This document shows, piece after piece, positions 54,039-62,870 of a stretch of 64,000 nt of DNA; the first letter of the stretch is position 1, and every line of letters starts with the position of its first letter. Below the pieces are notes generated by a model. It searched no databases and had not been told where the DNA came from. It saw only the letters and a program-made list of their open reading frames with translations. A program made the position numbers and the translations under genes. Source of the DNA: Microlunatus capsulatus (lineage in GTDB: Bacteria > Actinomycetota > Actinomycetes > Propionibacteriales > Propionibacteriaceae); assembly GCF_017876495.1 (NCBI RefSeq), contig NZ_JAGIOB010000001.1, positions 2,604,001 to 2,668,000 on the forward strand. The letters run 5' to 3'.

Positions 54039-55268
54039 TCACGCGATCACGTCGCCCGTGCTCAGCCCGTGGTGGAGGACGAGGTTGGCGTCCAGACCGA
54101 GGGCCGTCTCGCGGGCCTTCTCGGCATCCTCGTGACGTCCCAGTCTGGCCAGCAGCAGGGATCGCGTCGCGTGCCACCAGGCGTAGTGCGGCAGGTCGGG
54201 GATCCCGTCCACCTCGGCGAGCCCGGCCGCCGGACCGCAGAGCTCCGCGACGGCTACAGCGCGGTTGAGTCGGACGACCGGCGTGTCGCTGACCGTCAGC
54301 AGGACGTCGTACCACGAGACGATCGCTGACCAGGGCACCGTGGCGTAGCTGGGGGCAAGCACGTGGCAGGCGGCGATGGCCGCCTGGACGACGTAGGGGT
54401 CGGGACGGTCGGGCGTCCGGCTCAGCCCGTGGCCCAGCAGCTCGACGCCGACGCGGATCTTGTCCTGGTCCCACGTGCTCCGGTCCTGGTCGGCGAGCAG
54501 CACCGGATCTCCGTGACCGTCCAGCCTGGCCTCGCGCCGGCAGTCGTGCAGCAGCATCAACGCGAGCACGCCGGACACCGAGGGCTCGTCGGGCATCAGC
54601 TCGTGGAGCAACCACGCCAGCCGCGTGGCTTCGTCGACCAGGTTCGTCCGGATGGCCGTGTCGCCTGCGGAGGCCACGTACCCCTCGTTGAACAGCAGGT
54701 AGACGACCGAGACCACGCCGCGCACGCGGTCGGGGAGCTCGGCCGCCGGCGGGACCCGGTAGGGGATCCGTGCCTGCTTGATCTTCTGCTTGGCGCGAGT
54801 CAGCCTCTTCAGCATCGTCGCCTCTGGCACGAGCAGGGCGTGCGCCACCTCGGCGGTGCTCAGACCGCACAGGGTCCGCAGCGCCAGTGCGACCTGCGCC
54901 TCCGTCGACAGGGCTGGGTGGCAGCAGGTGAAGATCAGACGCAGCAGGTCGTCCGGGACGTCGGAGTCCGGTGGTTCGGCTCGGAAGAGGTTCTGCACCC
55001 GGATCGCCTCCTCCTCCTTGCCGCCCCGGGCGGCTTCCCGGCGCACCAGGTCGAGGGCCCGTCTCCGGGCCGCGACCGTCAGCCAGGCCCGCGGCGCGTT
55101 CGGTATCCCCTCGGCCTCCCACGCGGTCAGAGCACGGAGGGAGGCATCCTGCACGGCGTCCTCGGCGAGCTGGACGTCGTGGGTCATACGAGCCAGCGTG
55201 GCGACCACCCGGGCGCCCGCTTCTCGAACGGTTCGGGCGACGGCAGCCCGGGTGGTCGTCGACGTCAC
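54039..55268 (-). CDS. ECF sigma factor with C-terminal DUF6596-type extension
   Basis: The 409-residue protein has sigma2 (LAEDAVQDASLRALTAWEAEG, PRAWLTVAARRRALDLVRREAA) and sigma4 (QVALALRTLCGLSTAEVAHALLVPEATMLKRLTRAKQKIKQ), then a ~200-residue tetratricopeptide-like C-terminal domain typical of ECF42-type factors. These pair with YciI/DGPF proteins, and exactly that gene precedes it; the GTG at 55268 overlaps its stop (GTGA). The C-terminal domain probably replaces an anti-sigma factor in control. Confidence 0.92.
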   Translation of the reverse strand: MTSTTTRAAVARTVREAGARVVATLARMTHDVQLAEDAVQDASLRALTAWEAEGIPNAPRAWLTVAARRRALDLVRREAARGGKEEEAIRVQNLFRAEPPDSDVPDDLLRLIFTCCHPALSTEAQVALALRTLCGLSTAEVAHALLVPEATMLKRLTRAKQKIKQARIPYRVPPAAELPDRVRGVVSVVYLLFNEGYVASAGDTAIRTNLVDEATRLAWLLHELMPDEPSVSGVLALMLLHDCRREARLDGHGDPVLLADQDRSTWDQDKIRVGVELLGHGLSRTPDRPDPYVVQAAIAACHVLAPSYATVPWSAIVSWYDVLLTVSDTPVVRLNRAVAVAELCGPAAGLAEVDGIPDLPHYAWWHATRSLLLARLGRHEDAEKARETALGLDANLVLHHGLSTGDVIA

Positions 55269-55615
55269 TGGCCGAACTGGAGCACCGGTCGCACCTCGAC
55301 GGCGCCGTCCCAGGCAGCAGGGATCTGCGCCGCCAGCTTGAGCGCCGCGTCCAGGTCGTCCGCCTCGAGCAGGTAGAAGCCGGTGAGCGCCTCCTTGGTC
55401 TCGGCGTAGGGGCCGTCGCTCGTCACCATGTCGCCCCCCTTGCCCCCCTTCACCCGGACCGTGGTCGCGGTGCTCGTGGGGTAGAGCGCGGCGCCTCCAC
55501 GGAGCGCGGCCGCCGCCGCCGCACCGAACTCGTTGTACTCGGCCATCTCGGCCGCGTACTGCGGCTCGGACCAGTCGACATCGCGGCTGTAGATGAGTGT
55601 TGCGTACTGAGCCAT
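55265..55615 (-). CDS. YciI-like (DGPF-domain) protein linked to the ECF sigma factor
   Basis: The 116-residue protein has the YciI/DGPF fold: YATLIYSRDVDWSEP at the start, VTSDGPYAETKEALTGFYLLEADDLDAALKLAAQIP in the centre and GAVEVRPV at the end. The DGP(Y/F)AE motif is diagnostic. AGAGG precedes ATG 55615 by about seven bases; ATG 55618 is equally possible. It is coupled to the ECF gene, the usual pair in actinomycetes, though the partner's exact job is unknown. Confidence 0.9.
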   Translation of the reverse strand: MAQYATLIYSRDVDWSEPQYAAEMAEYNEFGAAAAAALRGGAALYPTSTATTVRVKGGKGGDMVTSDGPYAETKEALTGFYLLEADDLDAALKLAAQIPAAWDGAVEVRPVLQFGQ

Positions 55616-55618
55616 CAT

Positions 55619-56373
55619 CGTTCCTCTCCGATGGGTGGGGCCCTCACGGTCCCGCCTCACCCTAGGGACGATCGAGATCGCCCGAGAAGGACATCTGACT
55701 CCGGGATTTCCTGCATGACGCCACCCGGAGACCCCGACGGCGCCGACCAACTGGCTCACCCCGCAGAGCGCCCCGAAGAGACCCAGCCGCTGGACGAACC
55801 CGGGGCTGCCCGCGAGGCGGAACTCGGTCTTCAGGGACGCCTCGACCTGGGACTTGGCCGCGGGTGCTGATCAGGGCTGCCGCCACGTCGGTCAGCACGG
55901 ACGGGTCCCCCTCGGTGCCCACCGCGGCGGCCACGGGGCCCGGTGGTTCGCCCGTTCTTCCACGAGGACCAGACCCGCTAGGCCGCGAACGGCAGGATCG
56001 GGGGAACAGCCGCACCACCACGTCCAGCGTCAGCGCCAGCGCCACCCGGGCCGACTCTGCCGCGGTGTCGTCGACGGAGCCGTGGGCCCGCTCCTTCACC
56101 CAGCTCCCGGTAGTCGTCGCAGAACGACCGAGGAACCGCTCGGTGACCTTCAAGGCCCCGGTGTCGTCGGAGGGCTCGCACGCGTGGGCACCGGCTTCAC
56201 GACTGCGGGCTCCGCCTGACGGCGGGTCTCCCTGCAGCGTGTGAGCGGATCACCTTCGTGTCACCGCTCCGACGCAGCGTCCGATCGGTGCGGGATGGCA
56301 GATCTAGTAGTTGGCACCCCCTCCCGGGAGGAGGATGTTGGAGGCTGAGCGCCGAGGCGGGAGGTCCGGGTTG
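55619..56373. other. 755-bp stretch without a convincing gene, possibly decayed coding DNA
   Basis: Minus-strand frames near 55,700-56,180 contain short protein-like pieces, for example KSQVEASLKTEFRLAGSPGFVQRLGLFGALCG near 55,750-55,860 and RVALALTLDVVVRLFP near 56,000-56,060. No single frame joins them and no good start/RBS is present. The right end holds the FG-GAP gene promoter region. Confidence 0.35.
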
Positions 56374-57852
56374 ATGAGAACCGTGCGCGTTCTAGCCGCG
56401 GGCACTGCGTGTCTCGCGTTGTCGCTGACCTTGCTCGCACCGCTTGCTGAGGCGGTGCCAGTGGTGCGGCCCTTCGACTTCGACCGGAACGGTCATCCGG
56501 ATCTGGTGGTCGGCGCCCCGGTGATGAGGGTCGGCACGGCGGGCGATGCCGGCGGAGTGGTGGTGTACGGGGCCACCAGCAGAGGACTGTCGACGCGGGG
56601 ACGCGCTCTGACCCAGTCGACCCGCGGCATCCCGGGTGTCGCGGAGCGGGGGGACGCCTTCGGTGCCTCCGTGGCCAGTGCGGACTTCGACCACGACGGT
56701 TACGCCGACCTGGCGATCGGAGCCCCTGACGAGGGGGTCGGTGCGGTGCCGGGGGCTGGTGCCGTCACGGTCGTGTACGGCTCGAGGACGGGCTTGGACC
56801 CGCGTCGATCCGATGCGTTCTCCGCACCGGGCGGCGCTGCTACGGCCGCGCGGTGGGGGGAGTCCCTGGTGGCTGCCGACCTCGATCTCGACGGCTATCC
56901 CGACCTGGTCGTGGGTACCCCCGGAGAAGGTTCCTCGCGAGGTCTCGGGACAGGTGCCGTGCAGGTCCTGCTGGGCGGTGCGCACGGGGTGACGACCGCG
57001 GGCACCACGTTGCTGCGTGGGTTCGACGCCGGCCAGGACGACGGATACGACATGGGGTTCGGAGGCCTGCTGGCGGTGGGCGATCTCGACGGGGACGGAG
57101 ACGGGGATCTGCTGGTGGGTTCGAAGGGCTCGAACCGCGAGGGCAACACCTACCCCGGATCGATCAGCGTCTGCCAGGTGGAGCGAGGTGGACCCGGCGG
57201 GTGCCCACGTCTCACCCACGAGCTCGACCACGGCCTGTCCTCGCTCGCCGTGGGCAACGTCATGCGCGGTCCGCGTGCGGAGGTCGTGGTGGGCTCGGGG
57301 GGCGGCGACATCGACAACCCGAGCGATGGCCAGGTGACGGTGCTCGAGCTCGCTGGCGAGGCGGAGCTGACCGTGGCCAGGACCAGCGTCATCGACCAGA
57401 CCTCGCCAGGTGTCCCTGGCATCAGTGACAGCATGGACGGGTTCGGTGTCTGCGTCGTCGTGGGCCGGCTGGACCGGGACAGCTACTCGGATCTGGTGGT
57501 CGGCGTGCCCGGCAAGCGTTCGGAGCGTGGCGGCGTCGTCGTGGTTCGTGGCGGCGCCAGCGGTTGGCAGACGACGGGCAATCGCCGCTACGACCAGGAC
57601 ACGGTGGGCATCCCGGGAAAGGCAGAACCGCGGGACTTCTTCGGCGGTGGCCTCGCTCTTCTGGACCACGACGGTGACGGGAGCCTGGACCTCACCATCG
57701 GCGCCTTCGGCGAGAACCACCAGGCTGGCGCGGTCACGGTCCTGCGCGGTTCACCCCGCGGGATCACCGTCCGAGGAGCACGCACAGTGGGCACGGACTC
57801 CTTCGGCTACCGGTACAGGAGAGCCTTTTTCGGCGCGCGGCTGTCCTGCTGA
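56374..57852 (+). CDS. Secreted FG-GAP (integrin-like) repeat protein
   Basis: The 492-residue protein has a signal peptide (VRVLAAGTACLALSLTLLAPLAEA) and seven FG-GAP blades with Ca2+-binding loops such as DFDRNGHPDLVVGAPV, DFDHDGYADLAIGAP, DLDLDGYPDLVVGTP, DLDGDGDGDLLVG and DHDGDGSLDLTIGAF. It folds as a beta-propeller and is secreted, probably binding surface ligands. GGGAGG precedes ATG 56374 by nine bases. It appears monocistronic, and its GC content is a little lower than the flanking chromosome. Confidence 0.85.
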   Translation: MRTVRVLAAGTACLALSLTLLAPLAEAVPVVRPFDFDRNGHPDLVVGAPVMRVGTAGDAGGVVVYGATSRGLSTRGRALTQSTRGIPGVAERGDAFGASVASADFDHDGYADLAIGAPDEGVGAVPGAGAVTVVYGSRTGLDPRRSDAFSAPGGAATAARWGESLVAADLDLDGYPDLVVGTPGEGSSRGLGTGAVQVLLGGAHGVTTAGTTLLRGFDAGQDDGYDMGFGGLLAVGDLDGDGDGDLLVGSKGSNREGNTYPGSISVCQVERGGPGGCPRLTHELDHGLSSLAVGNVMRGPRAEVVVGSGGGDIDNPSDGQVTVLELAGEAELTVARTSVIDQTSPGVPGISDSMDGFGVCVVVGRLDRDSYSDLVVGVPGKRSERGGVVVVRGGASGWQTTGNRRYDQDTVGIPGKAEPRDFFGGGLALLDHDGDGSLDLTIGAFGENHQAGAVTVLRGSPRGITVRGARTVGTDSFGYRYRRAFFGARLSC

Positions 57853-57870
57853 TCACCTCGAGCGTGGTCG

Positions 57871-58293
57871 TCACGGCCGCGACCGCAGCCGCCACAGCGC
57901 CCCGGCGGTGGCGGTCTGGACGACCACCACCGCCAGCGCGCCCAGCGCCGAGCCGAGGACCGGGGGCGCGGCCGAGGTGGCCGGCAGGGCGAGCGCGGCG
58001 AGCACCGTCAGCAGCAGCACCGAGGCCGAGCCCAGGGCGGCCTGCGCGGCGAGCGCGCGGCGCAGCCCCGCGCCGGCCGGCTCGACCAGCAGCCCGGCCG
58101 CGGCCCCGCCGACCAGCCCCGTGACGACGGGGACCAGCGCCGTCAGCCCGGGCGGTCCGGGCAGCAGGCCGGAGACGCCCAGCAACCCGCCGGCCAGCAG
58201 CACCCCGAGCACCTGGGCCGGCGGCAGCACGAGGAAGAGCCGCAGGAGCAGCGCCCGCAGCCCGCCGTCCGGGGTGAGGACGGCGGTGCTCAC
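57871..58293 (-). CDS. Hypothetical membrane protein of the Flp/Tad region
   Basis: The 140-residue protein is almost entirely hydrophobic with four predicted helices. I recognise no family. GTG 58293 overlaps the stop of the TadE-like gene (GTGA), so it belongs to that operon. It could be a small accessory membrane protein of pilus assembly. Confidence 0.6.
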   Translation of the reverse strand: MSTAVLTPDGGLRALLLRLFLVLPPAQVLGVLLAGGLLGVSGLLPGPPGLTALVPVVTGLVGGAAAGLLVEPAGAGLRRALAAQAALGSASVLLLTVLAALALPATSAAPPVLGSALGALAVVVVQTATAGALWRLRSRP

Positions 58294-59720
58294 CCCGCCT
58301 CGCAGGCGGGGAAGTCGACCGGCGGCCGGATGCCGTCGGCGCCGGGCACGTCGAGGTAGGTCGCGTCGACCGCCGTCGAGTCGGTCGTCTCCAGGCTGAG
58401 GTCGATGCCGAAGGCGAGGCCCAGCTTCACCTCGGCGGCGAAGCCGGTCTTGTCGCTGACGTTGTCGTACTGGACGTTGCTCACCGTCGCGTTCGTGTAC
58501 ATGAGGTTCTGGAAGGCGTCGCCCGGCACCATCCGGTCGGGGAAGAAGGTCTGCGGGGAGACGGCGGCCTCGGGGTCGGCCTGCGCGGCCAGCCAGGCGT
58601 CGACGAGGTCGCGCTGGTCCTGGGTGGTGACGTCGAGGGTGGTCGTCGTCACGGTCACGTCGCTCGCGGAGCTGGAGTCGGAGGCGTTGCCGCCCAGGTT
58701 CCCCTGTCCCGAGTTGAGGGTCCCGGTGGCCTTGCCCTCGCGGGTGGTGACGAGGCTGACCCGGGTGATCTGGCCGTCCTCGTCGCGGGTGATGGCCATG
58801 CTGGAGCCGAGCACCCCCTTGAGCTCGCCCGCCGCGGGTCCGACCTGGCCGCTGACCTGGCCGTAGACCTCGCCGCCGGTGACGTAGGTGGTGGCGCCGC
58901 TGTCGGCGTCGGTGATGAGCGTCCAGCGGCCGGTGCCACCGAACTTGAGGCCGGCCTGGGCCAGCGTCAGGGCCGGGCCCTCGGTGCTGCCCGGGTCGAA
59001 GGGCAAGCTGAGCCCGACGGATCCGCTGACGTCGGCGTTCACCTCGAAGGTCGAGACCTGCAGGGTGGGCGCGTCGGGCGGGTCGGTGCCGCCGGTGATG
59101 GCCAGGTAGATCGCGTAGCCGCCGGAGCTGTCGTGCTTCAGCGTCTCCTGCTCCACCAGGTACTGGTCGAGCTGCTCGCGCATCTCCTCGGCCTCGTCGG
59201 CGTCCTCGAAGACCCAGGTGCTGCCGTAGTCGACGGTGACGCCGGCCCCGAAGTCGACCTTGGCCCCGCGCTGCACCTTGCCGATGTCCAGCCGGCCGCC
59301 GAAGCCGCCGGTGACGCCCAGCGAGGCGCCGTCGGTGGCGGTGTAGGTGACCGTGCCGTCGCTGTAGGTGGTCTCGACGAAGCCGGCGTTCTCCCCGAAG
59401 CTGATGAACGCGATCTTGATCTGCGCGTTCACCTTCTCCGAGGTCTCGTTCACCTTGCAGCGCGCCGGCTCGGGGTCGAAGGACGGGTCGACCACCGGCG
59501 GCGGGACCTCGGTCGCGGGCGCGCAGCCCGACGCGTCGCCGTCGACGGCGGAGCGGACGACGCAGATCGCGCGGGCGGCGATCCCCGGCACGCTGCTGCC
59601 GACGAGGGCCAGCAGGAGCGCGGCGACGAGCAGGGCGGCCAGGCCGTAGGCGGCGGCGACCTCCAGCGTGGCGGCGCCGCGGGCCGGCCGACCGGTGAGC
59701 CGTGCACCGCGCTGCCGCAT
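58290..59720 (-). CDS. TadE/pseudopilin-like protein with a large secreted domain
   Basis: The 476-residue protein starts with a pilin-like leader and helix (GAATLEVAAAYGLAALLVAALLLALVG), as in TadE-type proteins. Unlike the ~150-residue norm, it carries a ~430-residue beta-rich exported domain with two cysteines. GAGGGG precedes ATG 59720. It neighbours prepilin peptidase and CpaB-like genes, so it is likely a pilus-associated or surface protein; the domain itself is unrecognised. Confidence 0.65.
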   Translation of the reverse strand: MRQRGARLTGRPARGAATLEVAAAYGLAALLVAALLLALVGSSVPGIAARAICVVRSAVDGDASGCAPATEVPPPVVDPSFDPEPARCKVNETSEKVNAQIKIAFISFGENAGFVETTYSDGTVTYTATDGASLGVTGGFGGRLDIGKVQRGAKVDFGAGVTVDYGSTWVFEDADEAEEMREQLDQYLVEQETLKHDSSGGYAIYLAITGGTDPPDAPTLQVSTFEVNADVSGSVGLSLPFDPGSTEGPALTLAQAGLKFGGTGRWTLITDADSGATTYVTGGEVYGQVSGQVGPAAGELKGVLGSSMAITRDEDGQITRVSLVTTREGKATGTLNSGQGNLGGNASDSSSASDVTVTTTTLDVTTQDQRDLVDAWLAAQADPEAAVSPQTFFPDRMVPGDAFQNLMYTNATVSNVQYDNVSDKTGFAAEVKLGLAFGIDLSLETTDSTAVDATYLDVPGADGIRPPVDFPACEAG

Positions 59721-59826
59721 GGGGTCCCCTCGTCGTCGTGCCGGGCCGTGCGGTCCGGTGGCTCGACGCTAGGGGCGGCCGGGGTCGGTGTCGTGGGCCC
59801 GCGGGCCCAACGGCGGGCCCGGCCGG

Positions 59827-60351
59827 CTAGCCGTCCGCGTCGAGGACGAGGGACTCCAGCACGCGGCGCTCCAGCTCCGGGTCGGGCTGCGGGGTGAGGA
59901 AGGAGACGGCGACCGACTGCGGGGAGGGCCAGCGGGCGGCCACCACCCAGGTGCCGGTCAGCTGCGAGCCGCCGTTGTCGGTGAAGGTGTAGCGGGTCAG
60001 CCGGCCGGTGGTGGCGCCCTCGATCTCGACGTCGCGGCTCTCGACGACGGTGAACCCGCGCAGCCCCACCTGGGCCTGCCCGACGAGGGTGCCCATGCCC
60101 TGGGCCGCGCTCGTGTGGTCGCCGAAGTCGCCGGACACCTGGAGCTGCTCGACGGCACCCTCGCCGGGGGTGAAGCCGGCGGTCCACGGTGCCTCGACGG
60201 GCACCGGCGCCGACCACGCCGTCGGCCGGTCGACGCGCAGCCGGCCGTCCTCCACCTCGGTCCAGGCGCCGCTGCCGTCGTCGGCGCAGCCGGCCAGGCC
60301 GCAGAGCAGCAGGACGGCGAGCGCCGCGCCGGTCCGTCGGGTCGCGCGCAT
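59827..60351 (-). CDS. Lipoprotein of the Flp/Tad region
   Basis: The 174-residue protein has a lipobox (LLLCGLAGCADD) and a compact beta-rich domain (RLRVDRPTAWSAPVPVEAPW, RLTRYTFTDNGGSQLTGTWVVAARW). GGAGG precedes ATG 60351 by about five bases; longer frames lack a signal peptide. It is divergent from the prepilin peptidase gene. Fold resembles lipoproteins of the LpqN/PsbP type, with low certainty. Confidence 0.7.
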   Translation of the reverse strand: MRATRRTGAALAVLLLCGLAGCADDGSGAWTEVEDGRLRVDRPTAWSAPVPVEAPWTAGFTPGEGAVEQLQVSGDFGDHTSAAQGMGTLVGQAQVGLRGFTVVESRDVEIEGATTGRLTRYTFTDNGGSQLTGTWVVAARWPSPQSVAVSFLTPQPDPELERRVLESLVLDADG

Positions 60352-60496
60352 GGGGCCTCCCTGTCGTGGTGCCGGGCGGGGACCGGCGCCGGGGTACAGT
60401 CGCGCCGCCTCCGCCACGGGGTCGGGAGACCCGACTCTAGGTCGTCGCGGGGGCAGACCGGTCCCGCGCGTGGCGACCGGCGGGAGGGAGCCAGCC

Positions 60497-61147
60497 GTGG
60501 CGTGGGTCTGGGTGGGCGTGACCGGGCTGCTCGGCGTGCTCGCCGCCGGCTGGCTGCACCGCGGCCACCACCGCCGCCCCGACGACGAGCACCACCGCAG
60601 CGTCCCGCCCTGGGCGGTGCCGCTGGTGGCCGTGGTCGGCGCCGTCGCCGCGGGCCCGTTCCTGGCCGACCAGCCGCCCGTCGTGCTCGCCACGCTCACG
60701 CTCGCCCTGGTCTGGGCCGTGCTGCTGGCCGCCGTCGACCTCGAGGTGCGCCGGCTCCCGGACCGGCTCGTGCTGCCCGCCTACCCCGTCGCCGCCCTCC
60801 TGCTGACCGCCTGCGCGGTGGTCACCGGCGAGCCGGCCGCCCTGCTCCGCGCGCTCACCTGCGCGGGCGCGGGCGTCGCGGCGTTCCTGCTCGCCGCCCT
60901 GCTGAGCCCCGGCGGGGAGGGCCTCGGCCTGGGCGACGTGAAGCTGGCCGGCGTCCTCGGCGGCCTGCTCGGCTGGTGGGGCTGGTCGGACGCGCTGGTG
61001 GGCCTGCTCAGCGGCTTCGTGCTGGGCGGTCTCGCCGCGCTGGTGCTGCTGCTGGCCCGCCGGGTGGACCGCGGCGGCGCCCTCGCGTTCGGCCCGGCCA
61101 TGCTGCTCGGCGCCTACCTCTGCACGGTGCTGGCCCCGCTGGCCTGA
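60497..61147 (+). CDS. Prepilin peptidase (A24, TadV/CpaA-like)
   Basis: The 216-residue membrane protein has the two active-site Asp motifs: AAVDLEVRRLPD and GLGLGDVKLAG (GxGDVK). The N-terminal methylase domain of PilD is missing, as in TadV-type enzymes. GTG 60497 follows GGGAGGGAG. It cleaves pilin leaders for the Flp/Tad pilus encoded next. Confidence 0.9.
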   Translation: MAWVWVGVTGLLGVLAAGWLHRGHHRRPDDEHHRSVPPWAVPLVAVVGAVAAGPFLADQPPVVLATLTLALVWAVLLAAVDLEVRRLPDRLVLPAYPVAALLLTACAVVTGEPAALLRALTCAGAGVAAFLLAALLSPGGEGLGLGDVKLAGVLGGLLGWWGWSDALVGLLSGFVLGGLAALVLLLARRVDRGGALAFGPAMLLGAYLCTVLAPLA

Positions 61148-61284
61148 GCCCTACCCCGGCCGTCCGGACGCCCCGGGCGGTGACCCCGGCCGCCCGTAGG
61201 TTCACGCCGCAGCCGGGCCGCAGGGGCCCGCACCAGCGTGCCGGTCCCGTCGCGGGCCGGCGGACCCGTGGGGGACTTGTGCTG

Positions 61285-62148
61285 ATGATCACCGTGGCCG
61301 GGGCGTCCGGCCTGGACCCCGTCGTCGGCCTCCCGGAGGGCGTCCCGAGCGCCCTCCTCGCCGCCGTCGGGGACCGCCATCGCGGGCCCGTCCTCGTGCT
61401 GAGCCCGCGGCACGCGGCCCGCGGGGCCCGCGAGCAGGCGCACGTCCTGGTCGCCGCCCGGCCTGACCTCCGCGTCGGGGTCCTCGTCCTCGACCACCAC
61501 GCGCTGACGCTGCTGCTGGCCGGTCGGCTGGCGGCCGGCCCGGCCGCCGCCGACGACCCCGGCCGCGCCGTCGCCCTGGTCCGCTCCGTGGCCGCCCGCT
61601 CCCGCAGCCTCGTCTGGTACCCGCGGGCCGGCGGCCGCGCCGGGGCGTGGGACGGCACCCCGCAGCCCGTGCCGGCCGGCGCCCGGCTGCGCTCGCTCCT
61701 CGGCCGGCCCGGCTACCTCGCCGAGGTCGGCGCCGCCGGCCTGCTGCCCGCGCGGCTGGGCCTCGGCCCCGACGCCGGGGCCGCCGGTGCGGCGGTGCTG
61801 CACAGCGCTGGACCGCTGCCCGACGCCCTCGCCCGCCACCTCGACGGCCGGGCCGGCACCGCCGTCGACGCCGGCCCCGCGCCCGGCTGCCCCTACGCGA
61901 GCCCCGGCTCCGTCGAGCTGACCCTGCTGGTCGCCCCGACCGGGCCGGTCCTGCCCGGGCCCGCCTGCCCGGTCTGCGGCGCGGGCACGGGCGCCGCGGG
62001 CTGCGTCTTCTGCGGCACCGCCGCCGTCCCCGCGGCGCTGCCGCCGGTCGCGCCGGCCCCGCCGGCCCCCGCCCCGCCCGCTCCGCCGGTCCCCGCGACC
62101 GGGCCCGCTCCCGCCCGTCCCCTCGTCCCCGCAGGAGGATCCGCATGA
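61285..62148 (+). CDS. Hypothetical protein of the Flp/Tad operon with a C-terminal zinc-ribbon-like motif
   Basis: The 287-residue protein has an N-terminal soluble domain (VLVLSPRHAARGAREQAHVLVAARPDLRVGVLVLD) and, near the C-terminus, CPVCGAG...CVFCG, a four-cysteine zinc ribbon. A Pro/Ala-rich tail ends the protein. GGGGGA precedes ATG 61285. The stop overlaps the CpaB-like start (ATGA). I recognise no family; context implies a role in pilus regulation or assembly. Confidence 0.65.
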   Translation: MITVAGASGLDPVVGLPEGVPSALLAAVGDRHRGPVLVLSPRHAARGAREQAHVLVAARPDLRVGVLVLDHHALTLLLAGRLAAGPAAADDPGRAVALVRSVAARSRSLVWYPRAGGRAGAWDGTPQPVPAGARLRSLLGRPGYLAEVGAAGLLPARLGLGPDAGAAGAAVLHSAGPLPDALARHLDGRAGTAVDAGPAPGCPYASPGSVELTLLVAPTGPVLPGPACPVCGAGTGAAGCVFCGTAAVPAALPPVAPAPPAPAPPAPPVPATGPAPARPLVPAGGSA

Positions 62149-62870
62149 ACCCCCGCCAACGCCGCGGCGTGATGTTGATGGTGCTGTCCGCGCTGGCCGC
62201 CGTCCTCGTCTTCGTCGGGGTCTCCAGCTACGTCGCCGACGTCAACGCCCAGGTCGGCCCGATGGTCACCGTCTACCGCGTCACCCAGGACCTGCCCGCC
62301 TTCACCACGCTGTCCAGCGAGAACACCGAGCCCGCCGAGGTGCCCGAGCGCTGGGCGTCGGCCGGCACGGTGCTGCGCAGCTCCGACGTCGACGGCCGGG
62401 TGACGGCCACGCCGCTGGCCGCCGGCTCCCCCGTCAGCCTCGACGGGCTGGTGCCGCCCAGCGACCTCGACCCGACCGAGCGCGAGGTCGCCGTCAACGT
62501 CGACGCCGTGACCGGGCTGGCCGGGCGGGTCCGCCCCGGCGACCGGGTCGACGTCTACGCCGTGTTCACCGACGTCCCCGGCCTGACCAAGCAGGCCCGG
62601 ATCCTCGTCGAGAACGTCCGCGTCGTCTCCGTCGCCGGCCAGCAGCAGGTCCAGTCGCCCGACGCCAAGAGCCTGCAGAACGTCATCCCCGTCACCCTCG
62701 CGCTGCAGCCCGACGCGGCGCTCGGCGTGACGTACGCCAACACCCTCGCCCAGGAGGTCCGGCTCGTCGGGCTGCCGCCGGGCGTGGCCCAGGACCGCAG
62801 CGAGGAGGACGACACCTTCGACGCGCGCAAGCTCGGCGGCAAGGCCGTCCCCGAGGAGGGAACCCGATGA
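62145..62870 (+). CDS. Flp pilus assembly CpaB/RcpC-like protein
   Basis: The 241-residue protein has one N-terminal helix (VMLMVLSALAAVLVFVGVSSYV), an SAF domain (TQDLPAFTTLSSENTEPAEVPERW) and the CpaB domain (VNVDAVTGLAGRVRPGDRVDVYAVF). It links the pilus secretin side to the cell envelope in the Flp/Tad system. GGAGG precedes ATG 62145 by seven bases. The stop overlaps the next start (ATGA). Confidence 0.9.
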   Translation: MNPRQRRGVMLMVLSALAAVLVFVGVSSYVADVNAQVGPMVTVYRVTQDLPAFTTLSSENTEPAEVPERWASAGTVLRSSDVDGRVTATPLAAGSPVSLDGLVPPSDLDPTEREVAVNVDAVTGLAGRVRPGDRVDVYAVFTDVPGLTKQARILVENVRVVSVAGQQQVQSPDAKSLQNVIPVTLALQPDAALGVTYANTLAQEVRLVGLPPGVAQDRSEEDDTFDARKLGGKAVPEEGTR

